A stretch of 64,000 nt of DNA from an uncultured Halieaceae bacterium (GCA_938074045.1 CALJGI010000022.1:1-64000); one strand, 5' to 3'. Shown: positions 17,433-26,443, counted from the first letter of the stretch. The notes: a model not told the origin generated them from the letters alone. A program made the numbers and translations.

Positions 17433-18032
17433 GTGTCCTTTTCTCCATTAATAGACGAATTACTGCAGGGATTGTGCTGCCTGCCGGGCGTAGGACCAAA
17501 ATCGGCCCAGCGGATGGCCCTGCATCTGTTGGAGCGTGATCGTGAGGGCGGCCTCAATCTTGCCAAGGCGCTTGATCGGGCTATGGAAGGTGTTAGCCAT
17601 TGTGCGCGTTGCAGGAATTTTACCGAGGAAGAGTTATGTGGGATTTGTCTCGATGAGCGTCGTGACCTCACTCAGATTTGTGTCGTCGAAACCCCCGCAG
17701 ATGTCGCCGCGGTGGAGCACAGCGGTAGTTACCGTGGTCAATACTTCGTGCTGATGGGGCACTTGTCACCCATTGACGGGATTGGTCCGGAAGACATCGG
17801 CCTGGATGTGCTGCAACAACGAGTACGGGAAGAAGGCATAGGCGAGGTCATTCTGGCCACTAATCCTACCGTCGAGGGTGAAGCCACGGCCTACTATTTG
17901 ACGGAGATGTTGAATGCCGAGGGCATTTCCATGTCGCGTATAGCTCACGGTGTACCGCTGGGAGGTGAGCTGGAATTTGTCGATGGCAATACACTGGCAC
18001 ATGCGTTCTCCGGACGGCGTCCTGTCGCCTGA
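17433..18032 (+). CDS. recR: Recombination mediator RecR
   Basis: A 199-residue protein of the RecFOR pathway, which helps load RecA on gapped DNA. It starts with GTG 17433. Present are the N-terminal helix-hairpin-helix [20 protein letters not shown], the four-Cys zinc finger (CARC and CGIC, about residues 57-72), and the Toprim domain beginning [17 protein letters not shown] with conserved [20 protein letters not shown]. The C-terminal Walker-like region [19 protein letters not shown] is intact. Length equals the usual 198-200 residues. It is the third gene of dnaX-ybaB-recR; rnd starts one base after its stop. Confidence 0.97.
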   Translation: MSFSPLIDELLQGLCCLPGVGPKSAQRMALHLLERDREGGLNLAKALDRAMEGVSHCARCRNFTEEELCGICLDERRDLTQICVVETPADVAAVEHSGSYRGQYFVLMGHLSPIDGIGPEDIGLDVLQQRVREEGIGEVILATNPTVEGEATAYYLTEMLNAEGISMSRIAHGVPLGGELEFVDGNTLAHAFSGRRPVA

Positions 18033-18033
18033 T

Positions 18034-19137
18034 ATGAAAGCAGAATTTGTGACCAGTGACGAAGCGCTGGCAGCTGGGATTGGCTTGCTGTCACAGAGTT
18101 CCGTGGTTGCCGTCGATACCGAATTTATTCGTCGGGATACCTTCTATCCGCAACCGGGACTGGTGCAGCTGGCGGACGAACATCACTGTTTCCTGGTCGA
18201 CCCCCTTACGATAGATAACTTCGAGCCGCTGCGGCAACTTTTAGTGGCGCCCGGCATTGTCAAGCTGGTCCACTCCTGTAGTGAGGATCTGGAAGTGTTT
18301 CGGCGCATGCTTGACGTGGTGCCGACACCGCTATTCGACACTCAGATTGCCGCAGGATATTGCGGATTGGGGTTTGGGCTGGGATATCAGGGATTGATTG
18401 CAAGACTATTGGATGTCGCGCTAGAGAAAGGCGAGACCCAGTCGGATTGGTTGAAGCGGCCCCTCAGCGATGCGCAATTGGGGTATGCAGCGAACGATGT
18501 ACTATATCTTCCCGCTGCTTACGGTCGCTTATGCGAAACACTGCAGGAGACCAGCCGATTGAGTTGGATGCGGGAAGATTGTAATGGCCTGGTCGAATCG
18601 GCCCGGATCACCAAGCAGCCGGATGTTGAGCGCGTAAAGGGCGCTGGCGCACTGAATCGCCGGCAATTGGGGTTGCTTCAGATTCTCCTCGATTGGCGCG
18701 AAGAGAGAGCTATGAACATCGATAAGCCGCGTACCTGGATTCTGGCGGACAAACAGTGCCTGGTAATAGCCAGGGCACTTGATGCCTCAGACAGTGTCCT
18801 GCGAGAGTCCGCGGCTGCTGGTCGCGGTCGTCCGGATCGAAATAGCCGGGTTATGGCGGAACTGGTTGATGCGGCGAACCAACTGGCTGAGGAAGATTTG
18901 CCATCACAGCTACCAGGGCGACCGGATGCCGTGACATCCAGCAGAATTAAGCAGATGAAAGCCCGTGTTTCGGAGATGGCCGTCGATTGGGGCCTGGCGC
19001 CGGAACTTTTGTTGCGCCGGCGAGATATAGAATTTATTGCCCGGGGTGCAGACGCTGATTCTCTGGACTTGCCGGCACATCTCAATGGCTGGCGACGTGA
19101 GGCCCTGGTGTTACCACTAATGGAAGCCTTTACGTGA
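18034..19137 (+). CDS. rnd: Ribonuclease D
   Basis: A 367-residue 3'-5' exoribonuclease that trims tRNA and other stable RNA precursors. The ATG at 18034 is taken because it follows the recR stop by one base and the protein then starts as usual; the open frame running back into recR is not used. The DEDD catalytic set is visible: VVAVDTEF (Asp28, Glu30), LVHSCSEDLEVF, and YAANDVLYLPAAY with the final Asp and Tyr. Two HRDC domains follow from about residue 210 (RRQLGLLQILLDWREERAMNIDKPRTWIL). It overlaps the next gene ycgL by four bases (GTGA). Confidence 0.94.
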   Translation: MKAEFVTSDEALAAGIGLLSQSSVVAVDTEFIRRDTFYPQPGLVQLADEHHCFLVDPLTIDNFEPLRQLLVAPGIVKLVHSCSEDLEVFRRMLDVVPTPLFDTQIAAGYCGLGFGLGYQGLIARLLDVALEKGETQSDWLKRPLSDAQLGYAANDVLYLPAAYGRLCETLQETSRLSWMREDCNGLVESARITKQPDVERVKGAGALNRRQLGLLQILLDWREERAMNIDKPRTWILADKQCLVIARALDASDSVLRESAAAGRGRPDRNSRVMAELVDAANQLAEEDLPSQLPGRPDAVTSSRIKQMKARVSEMAVDWGLAPELLLRRRDIEFIARGADADSLDLPAHLNGWRREALVLPLMEAFT

Positions 19138-19421
19138 ACGCCGGTAATGGCGATCTGATCCTGTGCACGGTATACAAGAGCCATCGCGTGGCAGATACCT
19201 ATTTGTATACCGACAGGACCAAAGGCGTAGATGACATTCCCGTCGAGTTGACGGAGCACTTTGGCGAATTGGTTGAAGTATTGACCTTTCGATTGACCGC
19301 TGAACGATCATTGGGCTATGCCGATGCTTCGGAAGTGATGTCCTCGATTCGGGATCGGGGATTTTATCTGCAGTTGCCGCCTCCTGTCGTCAATCCTGAG
19401 GCAGGTGATGGCCCTCGCTGA
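19134..19421 (+). CDS. YcgL domain protein
   Basis: A 95-residue protein with the YcgL domain: CTVYKSHRVADTYLYTDR at the start and the signature GFYLQLPPP near residue 76. GTG start overlapping the rnd stop by four bases. The molecular role of YcgL is unknown. In pseudomonads and E. coli it sits near minCDE or rnd and ycgN, and here it lies between rnd and ycgN, whose start overlaps its 3' end by about 14 bases. Translational coupling through the three genes is therefore likely. Confidence 0.9.
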   Translation: MNAGNGDLILCTVYKSHRVADTYLYTDRTKGVDDIPVELTEHFGELVEVLTFRLTAERSLGYADASEVMSSIRDRGFYLQLPPPVVNPEAGDGPR

Positions 19422-19869
19422 GAAGTACTGGCGGGAAATTCCGCTGCGTGAGATGTCGAGTGAGCAGTGGGAAGCACTGTGCGACGGGTGTGGAATCTGT
19501 TGCCTGCATAAGCTCGAAGACGAAGAGGATGGGACTATCGTTTTTACCGGCGTGGCCTGCGAATTACTCGATACAGAGCGCTGTCGATGTGCCAACTACG
19601 GCCGGCGATGTGCATTGGTCCCAGCCTGTCGGGATTTGCAAGCCCTCTATCTCGCCGATGACGAGACGGCGCTTGCCGGGTTACCCGCCAGCTGTGCCTA
19701 TCGACGGGTGGAGGCGGGGCAGGAGCTGCCTGACTGGCATTATCTGCAGTGTGGGGACAGGGGAAAAGTTCATCTCGAGGGTCACTCTGTTCGTGGTAAA
19801 GTGCTCTCCGCAGTTAATGTACATCCAGATGATTATGAGCGTTTTGTTATTCAGTGGGTGGAAGTTTGA
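19408..19869 (+). CDS. YcgN/UPF0260 family cysteine-cluster protein
   Basis: A 153-residue protein of the YcgN (UPF0260) family, which carries a CxxCxxCC metal-binding cluster: CDGCGICC near residue 28, followed by CELLDTERCRC, CANYGRRC and a later CR. Conserved family text includes KYWREIPLREMSSEQWEALCDGCGICCL and the C-terminal SVRGKVLSAVNVHPDDYE. ATG 19408 is preceded directly by GTG 19405 and either may be used. The upstream AGGCAGG is a plausible ribosome site. Probable Fe or Zn binding is inferred from the cysteines; the function is unknown. Confidence 0.92.
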   Translation: MALAEKYWREIPLREMSSEQWEALCDGCGICCLHKLEDEEDGTIVFTGVACELLDTERCRCANYGRRCALVPACRDLQALYLADDETALAGLPASCAYRRVEAGQELPDWHYLQCGDRGKVHLEGHSVRGKVLSAVNVHPDDYERFVIQWVEV

Positions 19870-19881
19870 ATTACTCGGAGA

Positions 19882-20241
19882 GTGACTGTAGATAGTATGT
19901 TGACCCCGGAAAGTTACCAGTTTGCCTGGATCATATACATTCTCGCTGTGGGTGGAATGATGCTAGCCGCCTACCTGCTTTTTCGCAATTTCTCCTCACG
20001 CAGCTTGGCGCTCGCGCTGGTCTGGCCGCTGACCGTGATCTTGTTGACCCCGGTGAGTGCTGACGAAGGTGCTGCTTATCTCGCGCCGGCGCTAATCGTG
20101 GCAGCTTTTGAGTGGCTGGCGATAGGCAGCGAAGCACTTGGTCGATCCTTGCTGCCCATGGGGGTTTTACTCGGCATTGCACTTACGCTGGAAATGCTAT
20201 TTTTTGCACTGCGAGCCCTGTGGCGACGGCGTTTTCCATGA
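19882..20241 (+). CDS. Small membrane protein of unknown function
   Basis: A 119-residue protein I do not recognise. It has up to four hydrophobic segments (about residues 14-34, 42-58, 65-80 and 91-112) and ends in the basic RALWRRRFP, consistent with an inner membrane protein with the tail inside. GTG 19882 is the listed start; ATG 19897 is an alternative that keeps all hydrophobic segments. It begins 12 bases after ycgN and probably belongs to the same transcript as rnd-ycgL-ycgN. No enzymatic motif is visible. Confidence 0.65.
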   Translation: MTVDSMLTPESYQFAWIIYILAVGGMMLAAYLLFRNFSSRSLALALVWPLTVILLTPVSADEGAAYLAPALIVAAFEWLAIGSEALGRSLLPMGVLLGIALTLEMLFFALRALWRRRFP

Positions 20242-20400
20242 CTGTATCCGAACAAACACTACCGACTTAATTTCATACTAACTGTCATTACATGTTAGTC
20301 AGTACTTGATTCGAATCGAGTGACTCGGTAGGCTTCGCAGCTCCTGATTTTCTCCACTCTGGTCTGTAGCAGGCCGGCCCAACAATGAAGACACAGCGCT

Positions 20401-21246
20401 ATGAAATTTGAAGGAACTCAACGATACGTCGCAACCGACGACCTGCGCATGGCGGTCAACGCTGCCGTGACCCTGCAACGTCCGCTACTGATCAAGGGAG
20501 AGCCCGGTACGGGGAAAACCATGCTCGCAGAAGAAGTTGCCGCGGGTCTGGGAATGCCGTTGATTCAATGGCATATAAAATCGACGACCAAAGCCCAGCA
20601 AGGTCTGTATGAGTACGACGCCGTGGACCGGTTACGGGATTCTCAACTCGGTGAGGACAAAGTTCACGATATTTCCAATTACATCAAAAAGGGAAAATTG
20701 TGGGAGGCCTTTGAGTCTGAAGAACAAGTTGTGCTATTGATTGATGAAGTCGACAAAGCCGATATTGAGTTTCCAAATGATCTGCTGGTTGAGCTGGACC
20801 GCATGGAATTCTATGTCTATGAAACTGGCGAGACGGTGAAGGCCATCAAGCGCCCGGTCATAATCATTACCAGTAATAATGAGAAAGAACTCCCGGATGC
20901 ATTCCTGCGCCGCTGCTTCTTTCACTTCATCAATTTTCCGGATCGCGACACCATGCGAGAAATCGTTGACGTGCATTATCCAGGCATCAAGGAAGAGCTT
21001 GTGCAGGAAGCCATGGAGGTGTTCTTTGATGTACGAAGTATACCGGGTCTCAAGAAAAAGCCTTCGACCTCTGAATTGATTGACTGGCTCAAATTGCTCA
21101 TGGCGGACGATATACCTGACGAAATCCTCAAGGACCGGGATCAAAGTAAGGCTATTCCGCCTTTGTATGGTGCTTTGATGAAAAACGAACAGGACGTTCA
21201 TCTGCTGGAACGACTCGCATTTATGCACCGCAGGGAAACACGCTAG
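20401..21246 (+). CDS. MoxR-type AAA+ ATPase
   Basis: A 281-residue AAA+ ATPase of the MoxR/CoxD kind, which act as chaperones for metal-centre insertion or complex assembly together with VWA-domain proteins. Walker A is GEPGTGKT (residues 33-40), Walker B is VVLLIDEVDKAD near residue 112, sensor 1 is IITSNNEKELPDAFLRRC with the arginine finger. The C-terminal lid follows. The VWA gene begins 11 bases downstream, so the two are a functional pair. The upstream 159 bases hold the probable promoter but no clear consensus. The client is unknown because no oxidoreductase gene lies beside the pair. Confidence 0.9.
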   Translation: MKFEGTQRYVATDDLRMAVNAAVTLQRPLLIKGEPGTGKTMLAEEVAAGLGMPLIQWHIKSTTKAQQGLYEYDAVDRLRDSQLGEDKVHDISNYIKKGKLWEAFESEEQVVLLIDEVDKADIEFPNDLLVELDRMEFYVYETGETVKAIKRPVIIITSNNEKELPDAFLRRCFFHFINFPDRDTMREIVDVHYPGIKEELVQEAMEVFFDVRSIPGLKKKPSTSELIDWLKLLMADDIPDEILKDRDQSKAIPPLYGALMKNEQDVHLLERLAFMHRRETR

Positions 21247-21257
21247 GACCATACGCC

Positions 21258-22433
21258 GTGCTGATTAATTTCTTCCAGGGCCTGCGTGATGCAGGTGTTC
21301 CGGTTACCACTAAGGAGCTGCTCGACCTGCTTTCCGGATTGAAGGCGCGAGTCGCCTTTGCAAGCATCGATGAGTTTTATTATTTCAGCCGCACCTGCAT
21401 GGTGAAGGACGAAAAGTATTTCGATCGCTTTGATCGGGCCTTTGGGTTGCACTTCAAGGATCTTGAAGGACTGGATGATGTCATCGAAGCGCTGATTCCC
21501 GATGACTGGCTGCGCAGTGAGTTCATGAAGAATCTCACTGAGGAAGACAAAGCCAAGATTGAGTCTCTCGGTGGGCTCGAAAAGTTGATCGAGGAATTCA
21601 AGAAACGACTCGAAGAACAGCAAGAGCGTCACGAAGGTGGCAACAAGTGGATCGGGACCGGTGGCACTTCGCCCTTTGGTCAGGAGGGTTACCACCCAGA
21701 AGGCATCAGAGTGGGGCCAAACGGCGGTAACAAGAAGGCGGTGAAGGTCTGGGATCGCCGCGATTTCAAGAATCTGGACGACAGCGTTGAGCTGGGCACA
21801 CGGAACATAAAGGTGGCGCTGCGTCGTCTGCGGAAGTTTGCACGCACCGGGGCTGCCGACGAACTGGATCTGGATGACACCATCCGTTCTACCGCAAAAA
21901 ATGCCGGTCTGCTGGATATCAAGATGGTGCCGGAGCGGCATAACGCGGTTAAAGTGTTGCTGTTTCTTGACGTTGGTGGATCGATGGATCCCCATGTACG
22001 CGTTTGCGAAGAATTATTTTCCGCAGCGCGAACCGAATTCAAGCACCTAGAATACTTCTACTTCCACAACTTTATCTATGAGAGTGTGTGGAAGAACAAC
22101 ATTCGCCGTCACAACGAGCGCTATGCAACCTTTGACCTGTTGCACAAGTACAGCAGTGATTACAAGGTTATATTCGTTGGGGATGCCTCCATGTCGCCCT
22201 ACGAAATTGTGCAGCCCGGTGGTAGTGTCGAACACTGGAATGATGAATCCGGTGAAGCGTGGATTAGACGTGTCACAGAAACCTATGACAAAGTGGCATG
22301 GCTTAATCCCACCCCTGAGCAGGACTGGGAGTATACTCAGTCCATCTCCATGACCAGGCAACTCGTAGAAGGGCAGATGTTCTCACTTACGATGGGCGGC
22401 CTGGAAGACGCCATGGCCTACTTGACTCGCTGA
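21258..22433 (+). CDS. VWA (CoxE-like) domain protein partnered with MoxR ATPase
   Basis: A 391-residue protein with an N-terminal helical region (FFQGLRDAGVPVTTKELLDLLSGL, as in CoxE-like proteins), a charged middle region around residues 90-160, and a von Willebrand A domain from about residue 230. The metal-binding MIDAS motif is LLFLDVGGSMD near residue 240 (DxGxS form). FHNFIYESVWKNN and KVIFVGDASMSPYE continue the fold. GTG start, eleven bases after the MoxR gene. Proteins of this type bind partner complexes through the metal site while the MoxR ATPase remodels them. No signal peptide is present, so it acts in the cytoplasm. Confidence 0.88.
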   Translation: MLINFFQGLRDAGVPVTTKELLDLLSGLKARVAFASIDEFYYFSRTCMVKDEKYFDRFDRAFGLHFKDLEGLDDVIEALIPDDWLRSEFMKNLTEEDKAKIESLGGLEKLIEEFKKRLEEQQERHEGGNKWIGTGGTSPFGQEGYHPEGIRVGPNGGNKKAVKVWDRRDFKNLDDSVELGTRNIKVALRRLRKFARTGAADELDLDDTIRSTAKNAGLLDIKMVPERHNAVKVLLFLDVGGSMDPHVRVCEELFSAARTEFKHLEYFYFHNFIYESVWKNNIRRHNERYATFDLLHKYSSDYKVIFVGDASMSPYEIVQPGGSVEHWNDESGEAWIRRVTETYDKVAWLNPTPEQDWEYTQSISMTRQLVEGQMFSLTMGGLEDAMAYLTR

Positions 22434-22445
22434 TTTTTCTCCAGT

Positions 22446-23189
22446 TTATTGCTGAAAAGCGATCAACGCGGCCGTAACCGCTACATTCAGGGATTCCACA
22501 CCGTTGTTCATGGGAATGACCAGGGACCGGTCACAAAGCGCAGACACCTCATCGCTGACACCGGTGGATTCATTTCCCAATACAAATACCACACGCTCAG
22601 GCTCTTGGTAATCGTATAGCGAGGTATCGGCAGCGCTGTCCAACCGGCACACTGTTGTCCCTTCATCTCGCAACGTATGCAAGCCCTCCGATAACGCCCC
22701 GCAGCGCAAGACTGGGGCTTTGAAGAGTGTGCCTGCGCTGGCTTTGAGTACCAGCGGTCCTAGCGCTGCGTTTCCCCGCGCGGCAATAACCAGGCCATCT
22801 ATACGACCCGCGCAGGCACTGCGCACAATCATGCCGAGATTCTGTGGGTTGGTGATGCCATCCAGAGCCAGCAGGCGAAACTTTGATCCAGCGCCGGCGA
22901 TGAACGAATCCAGCTGCTCGAAGTGTGGGCACTCCACATCCAGAGCTACGCCCTGATCCTGTTTGCCATTGCGGGATATTCTGGACAGCGCGAGACGGGA
23001 GTGACGCACGACTTCAACACCTCGATGGGCAGCCAGATCATTGATTTCACGAAGTATTGCGCCTGGCTTGTTGCTCTCGGCAAGGTGCAGACGCAGGGGA
23101 GAGAGGGAATTATCCTGCAACGCTTCGGCTACGGGTTTGCGGCCATAAACGGTCAGAATTTTATCTCGATTGAAACCTGCCACGATCAT
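22446..23189 (-). CDS. SpoU-family RNA 2'-O-methyltransferase (TrmH/RlmB-like)
   Basis: A 247-residue SAM-dependent methyltransferase. It has an N-terminal substrate-binding domain starting VYGRKPVAEAL and a SPOUT domain with the three family motifs: LALDGITNPQNLGMIVRSAC near residue 108, VVFVLGNESTGVSD near residue 198, and IPMNNGVESLNVAVTAAL at the end. This arrangement is that of RlmB (23S rRNA Gm2251) and its relatives, but the target cannot be fixed from sequence because many genomes hold a separate rlmB beside rnr. It is 30 bases downstream of the IclR regulator gene on the same strand and likely cotranscribed with it. Confidence 0.87.
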   Translation of the reverse strand: MIVAGFNRDKILTVYGRKPVAEALQDNSLSPLRLHLAESNKPGAILREINDLAAHRGVEVVRHSRLALSRISRNGKQDQGVALDVECPHFEQLDSFIAGAGSKFRLLALDGITNPQNLGMIVRSACAGRIDGLVIAARGNAALGPLVLKASAGTLFKAPVLRCGALSEGLHTLRDEGTTVCRLDSAADTSLYDYQEPERVVFVLGNESTGVSDEVSALCDRSLVIPMNNGVESLNVAVTAALIAFQQ

Positions 23190-23219
23190 TTGAAGAAAAA
23201 GAGCATTGACGGGTTAGTT

Positions 23220-24125
23220 CTACGCGTCGTCCGGGCGTTCGTGGCGTGCCGCCGCTGTTACCTCGTCTGCCGCCTGCTTCATCCGCTCGGCAATGTCCTC
23301 AATTTCAGCGCCGGTAATAGGGTTTTTGCCGATGCCCGCCGCAAAGCAAAGTGCTGGCATTTGTTTATAGGCGAAGACGGGCACCGTAATCGTCGAAACA
23401 TCGTAGCTGGCGCGGGGGTCTATGCGGTCGAGGTGGTAGTGCTCGTTGCACAGGCCTTGTTGATACTTGTTGGTGCTCTCTTCCAGACTCAGCAGGCTCC
23501 AGTTGTTGTTCATTCGCGATAGTTCATCGTGGAGCACGGATTCCGCGTTGGTTCGCAGAGTTACCTCATAACCGCGGGCACGAATACCTATCACTGACAT
23601 GCGCAGGTGCTGATCCAGCTTTTCGTAATAGTCACCCACGGACTCATGGGCACGGGTGAGCCAGGCTTCAAGGTCCTTCGCCGGCGACCATGCGATAAAG
23701 GCCGCTCCAATAGGGCCAGCATTGGGTAATCGCAGTCCCAACTGAAAGTTCTCTCTGGGTGCGGCCGAACCGTACAGCGCGAGCAGTACTACGTGCCTGG
23801 GTGTTCTGCCTGTGACGCCAAAGCCCAGGCCAGCTTCCTTACCGAGTGCTTCAAGGGTGGGACGAGCGTACTCCAGTACCGGGAAATCGACGAAGGCTGC
23901 ATTACCCGCGGCCATGATTGATGGTCCCAGGCGATAGGCTTTGGTGCGCGGGTGCTGGACCAGAAATCCATAATTCGCCATGGTGGTCAGAATAGCGTGG
24001 CAGGTTGCCTTGTTAAGGTTTAGTCGCCGGGTCATCTCGGTCAGGCCAAAGGCCTGACCAGGATTGGCCATAAGCAAATCAAGAATTGCCAATGCCCGGG
24101 CAGTTGGCTGGGAAAACAGGGCCAC
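23220..24125 (-). CDS. IclR-family transcriptional regulator
   Basis: A 301-residue regulator with the IclR architecture: an N-terminal winged helix-turn-helix (RALAILDLLMANPGQAFGLTEMTRRLNLNKATCHAILTTM) and a C-terminal effector-binding GAF-like domain. The start is placed at GTG 24125 because GGAGG lies eight bases upstream; the TTG at 24131 would leave only two bases. Members act as repressors or activators of nearby catabolic genes in response to small metabolites. Here no catabolic gene lies next to it: the downstream gene is an RNA methyltransferase and the divergent gene is amtB, 295 bases away. The target is unknown. Confidence 0.85.
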   Translation of the reverse strand: MALFSQPTARALAILDLLMANPGQAFGLTEMTRRLNLNKATCHAILTTMANYGFLVQHPRTKAYRLGPSIMAAGNAAFVDFPVLEYARPTLEALGKEAGLGFGVTGRTPRHVVLLALYGSAAPRENFQLGLRLPNAGPIGAAFIAWSPAKDLEAWLTRAHESVGDYYEKLDQHLRMSVIGIRARGYEVTLRTNAESVLHDELSRMNNNWSLLSLEESTNKYQQGLCNEHYHLDRIDPRASYDVSTITVPVFAYKQMPALCFAAGIGKNPITGAEIEDIAERMKQAADEVTAAARHERPDDA

Positions 24126-24420
24126 TCGCAATACCTCCGGTATGATTAGTTATACTTTGCAAGGGGGTCCATATTACGATTCTTGTAGAAGAATGCAACC
24201 GCATCCGATGCCGTTTCAGCGGGCCGCAAGCAGGCAAAAAAATAGAAGATGGGTAGCGACTCAGGCAATAATTCTGACCGCATACTTGTGAAGGGTGGTG
24301 TGCAGGCGTTAATCTTCCCTCTTATGCGGGGGAAGTTCAGTCACGGGATAAGGGACAATGACAGAACCTGGGCAAATCCGATCTTGAAAACACAATCATT
24401 CATGCCTTATGAGGACGAAA

Positions 24421-25725
24421 ATGAACAAACCGATAGCCCGAGGTAGCCTGTCGCTCCTCGCACCGGCTCTGCTTAGCAATCCCGCAACTGCCGCCGAAAC
24501 CGCTTTGAATCCAGCGAATACTGCCTGGATTCTCACATCAACTGCTCTGGTGTTGTTTATGACACTGCCGGGGTTGGCACTTTTTTACGCCGGCCTGGTA
24601 CGTAGCAAGAACGTACTGAGTGTGCTAATGCAGTGCTTTAGCATTGCCTGCCTGGCATCAATTCTCTGGTATGCATTCGGCTATAGCATTGCATTTGGAG
24701 AGGGAAATGCTTTCTGGGGTGGTCTGGACAAGGCTTTCCTGGCCGGCGTAGGCGAAGACAGCATGTCGGGTGATATGCCGGAAACCGTCTTCCTTATGTT
24801 TCAGATGACATTTGCCATTATTACTCCCGCGCTCATTATCGGCGCATTTGCCGAGCGCACTCGCTTTTCTGCAGTGCTGTTGTTCAGTGGTGTCTGGTTA
24901 CTGGTGGTCTATGCCCCGATCACGCACTGGGTTTGGGGAGGCGGCTGGCTTGGAAGCATGGGACTGCTGGACTTTGCTGGTGGTACCGTAGTTCACATCA
25001 CGGCTGGTGTGGCGGCGCTGGTATGCGCATTAGTTATTGGTAATCGCAAGGGGTTCGGTACAACCGCCATGCCACCACATAATATGACCATGAGTGTAAC
25101 CGGTGCTGGTATGCTCTGGGTCGGCTGGTTTGGTTTTAACGCCGGGAGTGCATTGGCGGCCAACGGTGACGCCGGTATGGCCATGCTGGTCACCCACATT
25201 TCTGCCTCTGCCGGCGCATTTACGTGGCTGGCCATTGAATGGGTCAAATACGGTAAGCCCAGCGTTCTGGGTGCGATCACGGGTATGGTGGCTGGACTGG
25301 GCACAATCACGCCCGCGTCAGGTTTTGTCGGTCCAGCGGGGGCCATGGTTATCGGTATCAGCGCTGGCACCTTGTGTTTCTTCTGTACCGTTGCGCTAAA
25401 GCAGAAATTGAAAATTGATGATTCGCTGGACGTGTTCCCCGTGCACGGTGTGGGCGGAATACTGGGTACCTTCCTCGCCGGTATCTTCGCTAGCACCCAG
25501 CTTGGAATTTTCAGCGGTCAGGGCTTGTCCGATGCGTCATTGTCAATCGGCGATCAGCTGTCCATCCAGCTCATCGGTATCGGTTCTGTCGCGGTATACA
25601 CAGCCGTCCTCACCTGGGTCATTTTGAAAATAGTCGATCTGATGGTGGGCCTGCGGGTCAGCGAGGAAGAAGAGACCAATGGACTGGACGTGGTCATGCA
25701 CAATGAAAGCGGATACGACCTCTGA
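24421..25725 (+). CDS. amtB: Ammonium transporter Amt
   Basis: A 434-residue Amt family channel with a probable N-terminal signal sequence (residues 1-25, ending around ATAAE) and eleven membrane helices. Family marks: FYAGLVRSKNVLSVLMQ, FQMTFAIITPALIIGAFAERTRF, DFAGGTVVHITAG with the first pore His, WVGWFGFNAGSALAANG, and DVFPVHGVGGILGTFLAGIFA with the second pore His. ATG 24421 is preferred to ATG 24409 because GAGGAC lies about ten bases upstream. It is probably preceded by its own promoter in the 295-base spacer, where I saw no convincing sigma-54 site. No glnK lies beside it, which is unusual. Confidence 0.93.
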   Translation: MNKPIARGSLSLLAPALLSNPATAAETALNPANTAWILTSTALVLFMTLPGLALFYAGLVRSKNVLSVLMQCFSIACLASILWYAFGYSIAFGEGNAFWGGLDKAFLAGVGEDSMSGDMPETVFLMFQMTFAIITPALIIGAFAERTRFSAVLLFSGVWLLVVYAPITHWVWGGGWLGSMGLLDFAGGTVVHITAGVAALVCALVIGNRKGFGTTAMPPHNMTMSVTGAGMLWVGWFGFNAGSALAANGDAGMAMLVTHISASAGAFTWLAIEWVKYGKPSVLGAITGMVAGLGTITPASGFVGPAGAMVIGISAGTLCFFCTVALKQKLKIDDSLDVFPVHGVGGILGTFLAGIFASTQLGIFSGQGLSDASLSIGDQLSIQLIGIGSVAVYTAVLTWVILKIVDLMVGLRVSEEEETNGLDVVMHNESGYDL

Positions 25726-25737
25726 CGACTAAAGCGG

Positions 25738-26010
25738 TTGACGCCCGTGTCGGCACTGCAGTGCGAGTTGCTGACTACCGTAGGCTGTCATCTTTGTGAT
25801 GATGCCCTGCGGTTGTTAGCTCCTTATATCGAAGCTCAGATTGTGGCTCTTGAAGAAATAGATATCGCTGAGTGTGACCATTTGCTGGAGGACTATGCCG
25901 TGAAAATACCGGTTGTGCGGCACCGGCGTTCTGGGCTGGAGATTTGCTGGCCCTTCGATGAACAGTCAGTACATAAATATCTGGAGAGCGTCGCAGCAGT
26001 CACTTTTTGA
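25738..26010 (+). CDS. Glutaredoxin-like protein (DUF836)
   Basis: A 90-residue thioredoxin-fold protein with the redox motif CHLC (GCHLCDDALRLL, Cys residues about 18 and 21) and a cis-Pro segment KIPVVRHRRSG near residue 62, typical of the DUF836/glutaredoxin-like family. The start codon is TTG 25738; GTG 25747 is in frame and possible. It begins 12 bases after amtB and may be cotranscribed. Its 3' end overlaps the convergent universal stress gene by 11 bases. Substrate unknown. Confidence 0.8.
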   Translation: MTPVSALQCELLTTVGCHLCDDALRLLAPYIEAQIVALEEIDIAECDHLLEDYAVKIPVVRHRRSGLEICWPFDEQSVHKYLESVAAVTF

Positions 26011-26443
26011 CTTCGCCGACGCGAACGGCAAGCACGTCACAACTGGCACCGTGCAATACACCATTGGCTGTTGAGCCCATCAGGAGGGCGAGTCCGTAGC
26101 GTCCATGACTGCCCACCACGATGAGGTCTACATCGAGGGTTTCCGCCAGAGCGTGAATTTCAACTTCAGGTCTTCCCAGTACGATATGCTGGTGCTCTTC
26201 ATCGATGCCGTATTCATTGGCAAAGCGGCTTAGCTGTTCCCGGGCTTGTTGATGAATTTCTTCCTGAATGCCGGAAAAATCCATGGGTATATCGCCGCCG
26301 TAGGCAAAGCTCAATGGCTCGATGACATGAATCAGGTGCAGATCGGCATGCTCGGCGCCGGCGAGTACTTTAGCGCGATCTGCGACAAGTCCAGCTTCCT
26401 CCGTGAGGTCGATGGCAATGAGAATCGATCGGTAGGCAGGCAT
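26000..26443 (-). CDS. Universal stress protein UspA-family
   Basis: A 147-residue UspA-domain protein. It starts MPAYRSILIAIDLTEEA, has the long acidic-patch helix region, and ends with the ATP-binding motif GSHGRYGLALLMGSTANGVL followed by CDVLAVRV. These proteins are induced in stationary phase and stress and bind ATP or act as dimers. The last 11 bases overlap the end of the glutaredoxin-like gene on the other strand. Its upstream region faces the small exported-type gene at 26570. Confidence 0.9.
   Translation of the reverse strand: MPAYRSILIAIDLTEEAGLVADRAKVLAGAEHADLHLIHVIEPLSFAYGGDIPMDFSGIQEEIHQQAREQLSRFANEYGIDEEHQHIVLGRPEVEIHALAETLDVDLIVVGSHGRYGLALLMGSTANGVLHGASCDVLAVRVGEVKK

Noticed and set aside
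24126..24420. Sigma-54 promoter for amtB
   Set aside because: I looked for TGGCAC-N5-TTGC-type sequences and found no acceptable match in this spacer.
24249..24446. Short frames in the IclR-amtB spacer
   Set aside because: No ribosome site, no recognisable content and overlap with the amtB start; read as non-coding.
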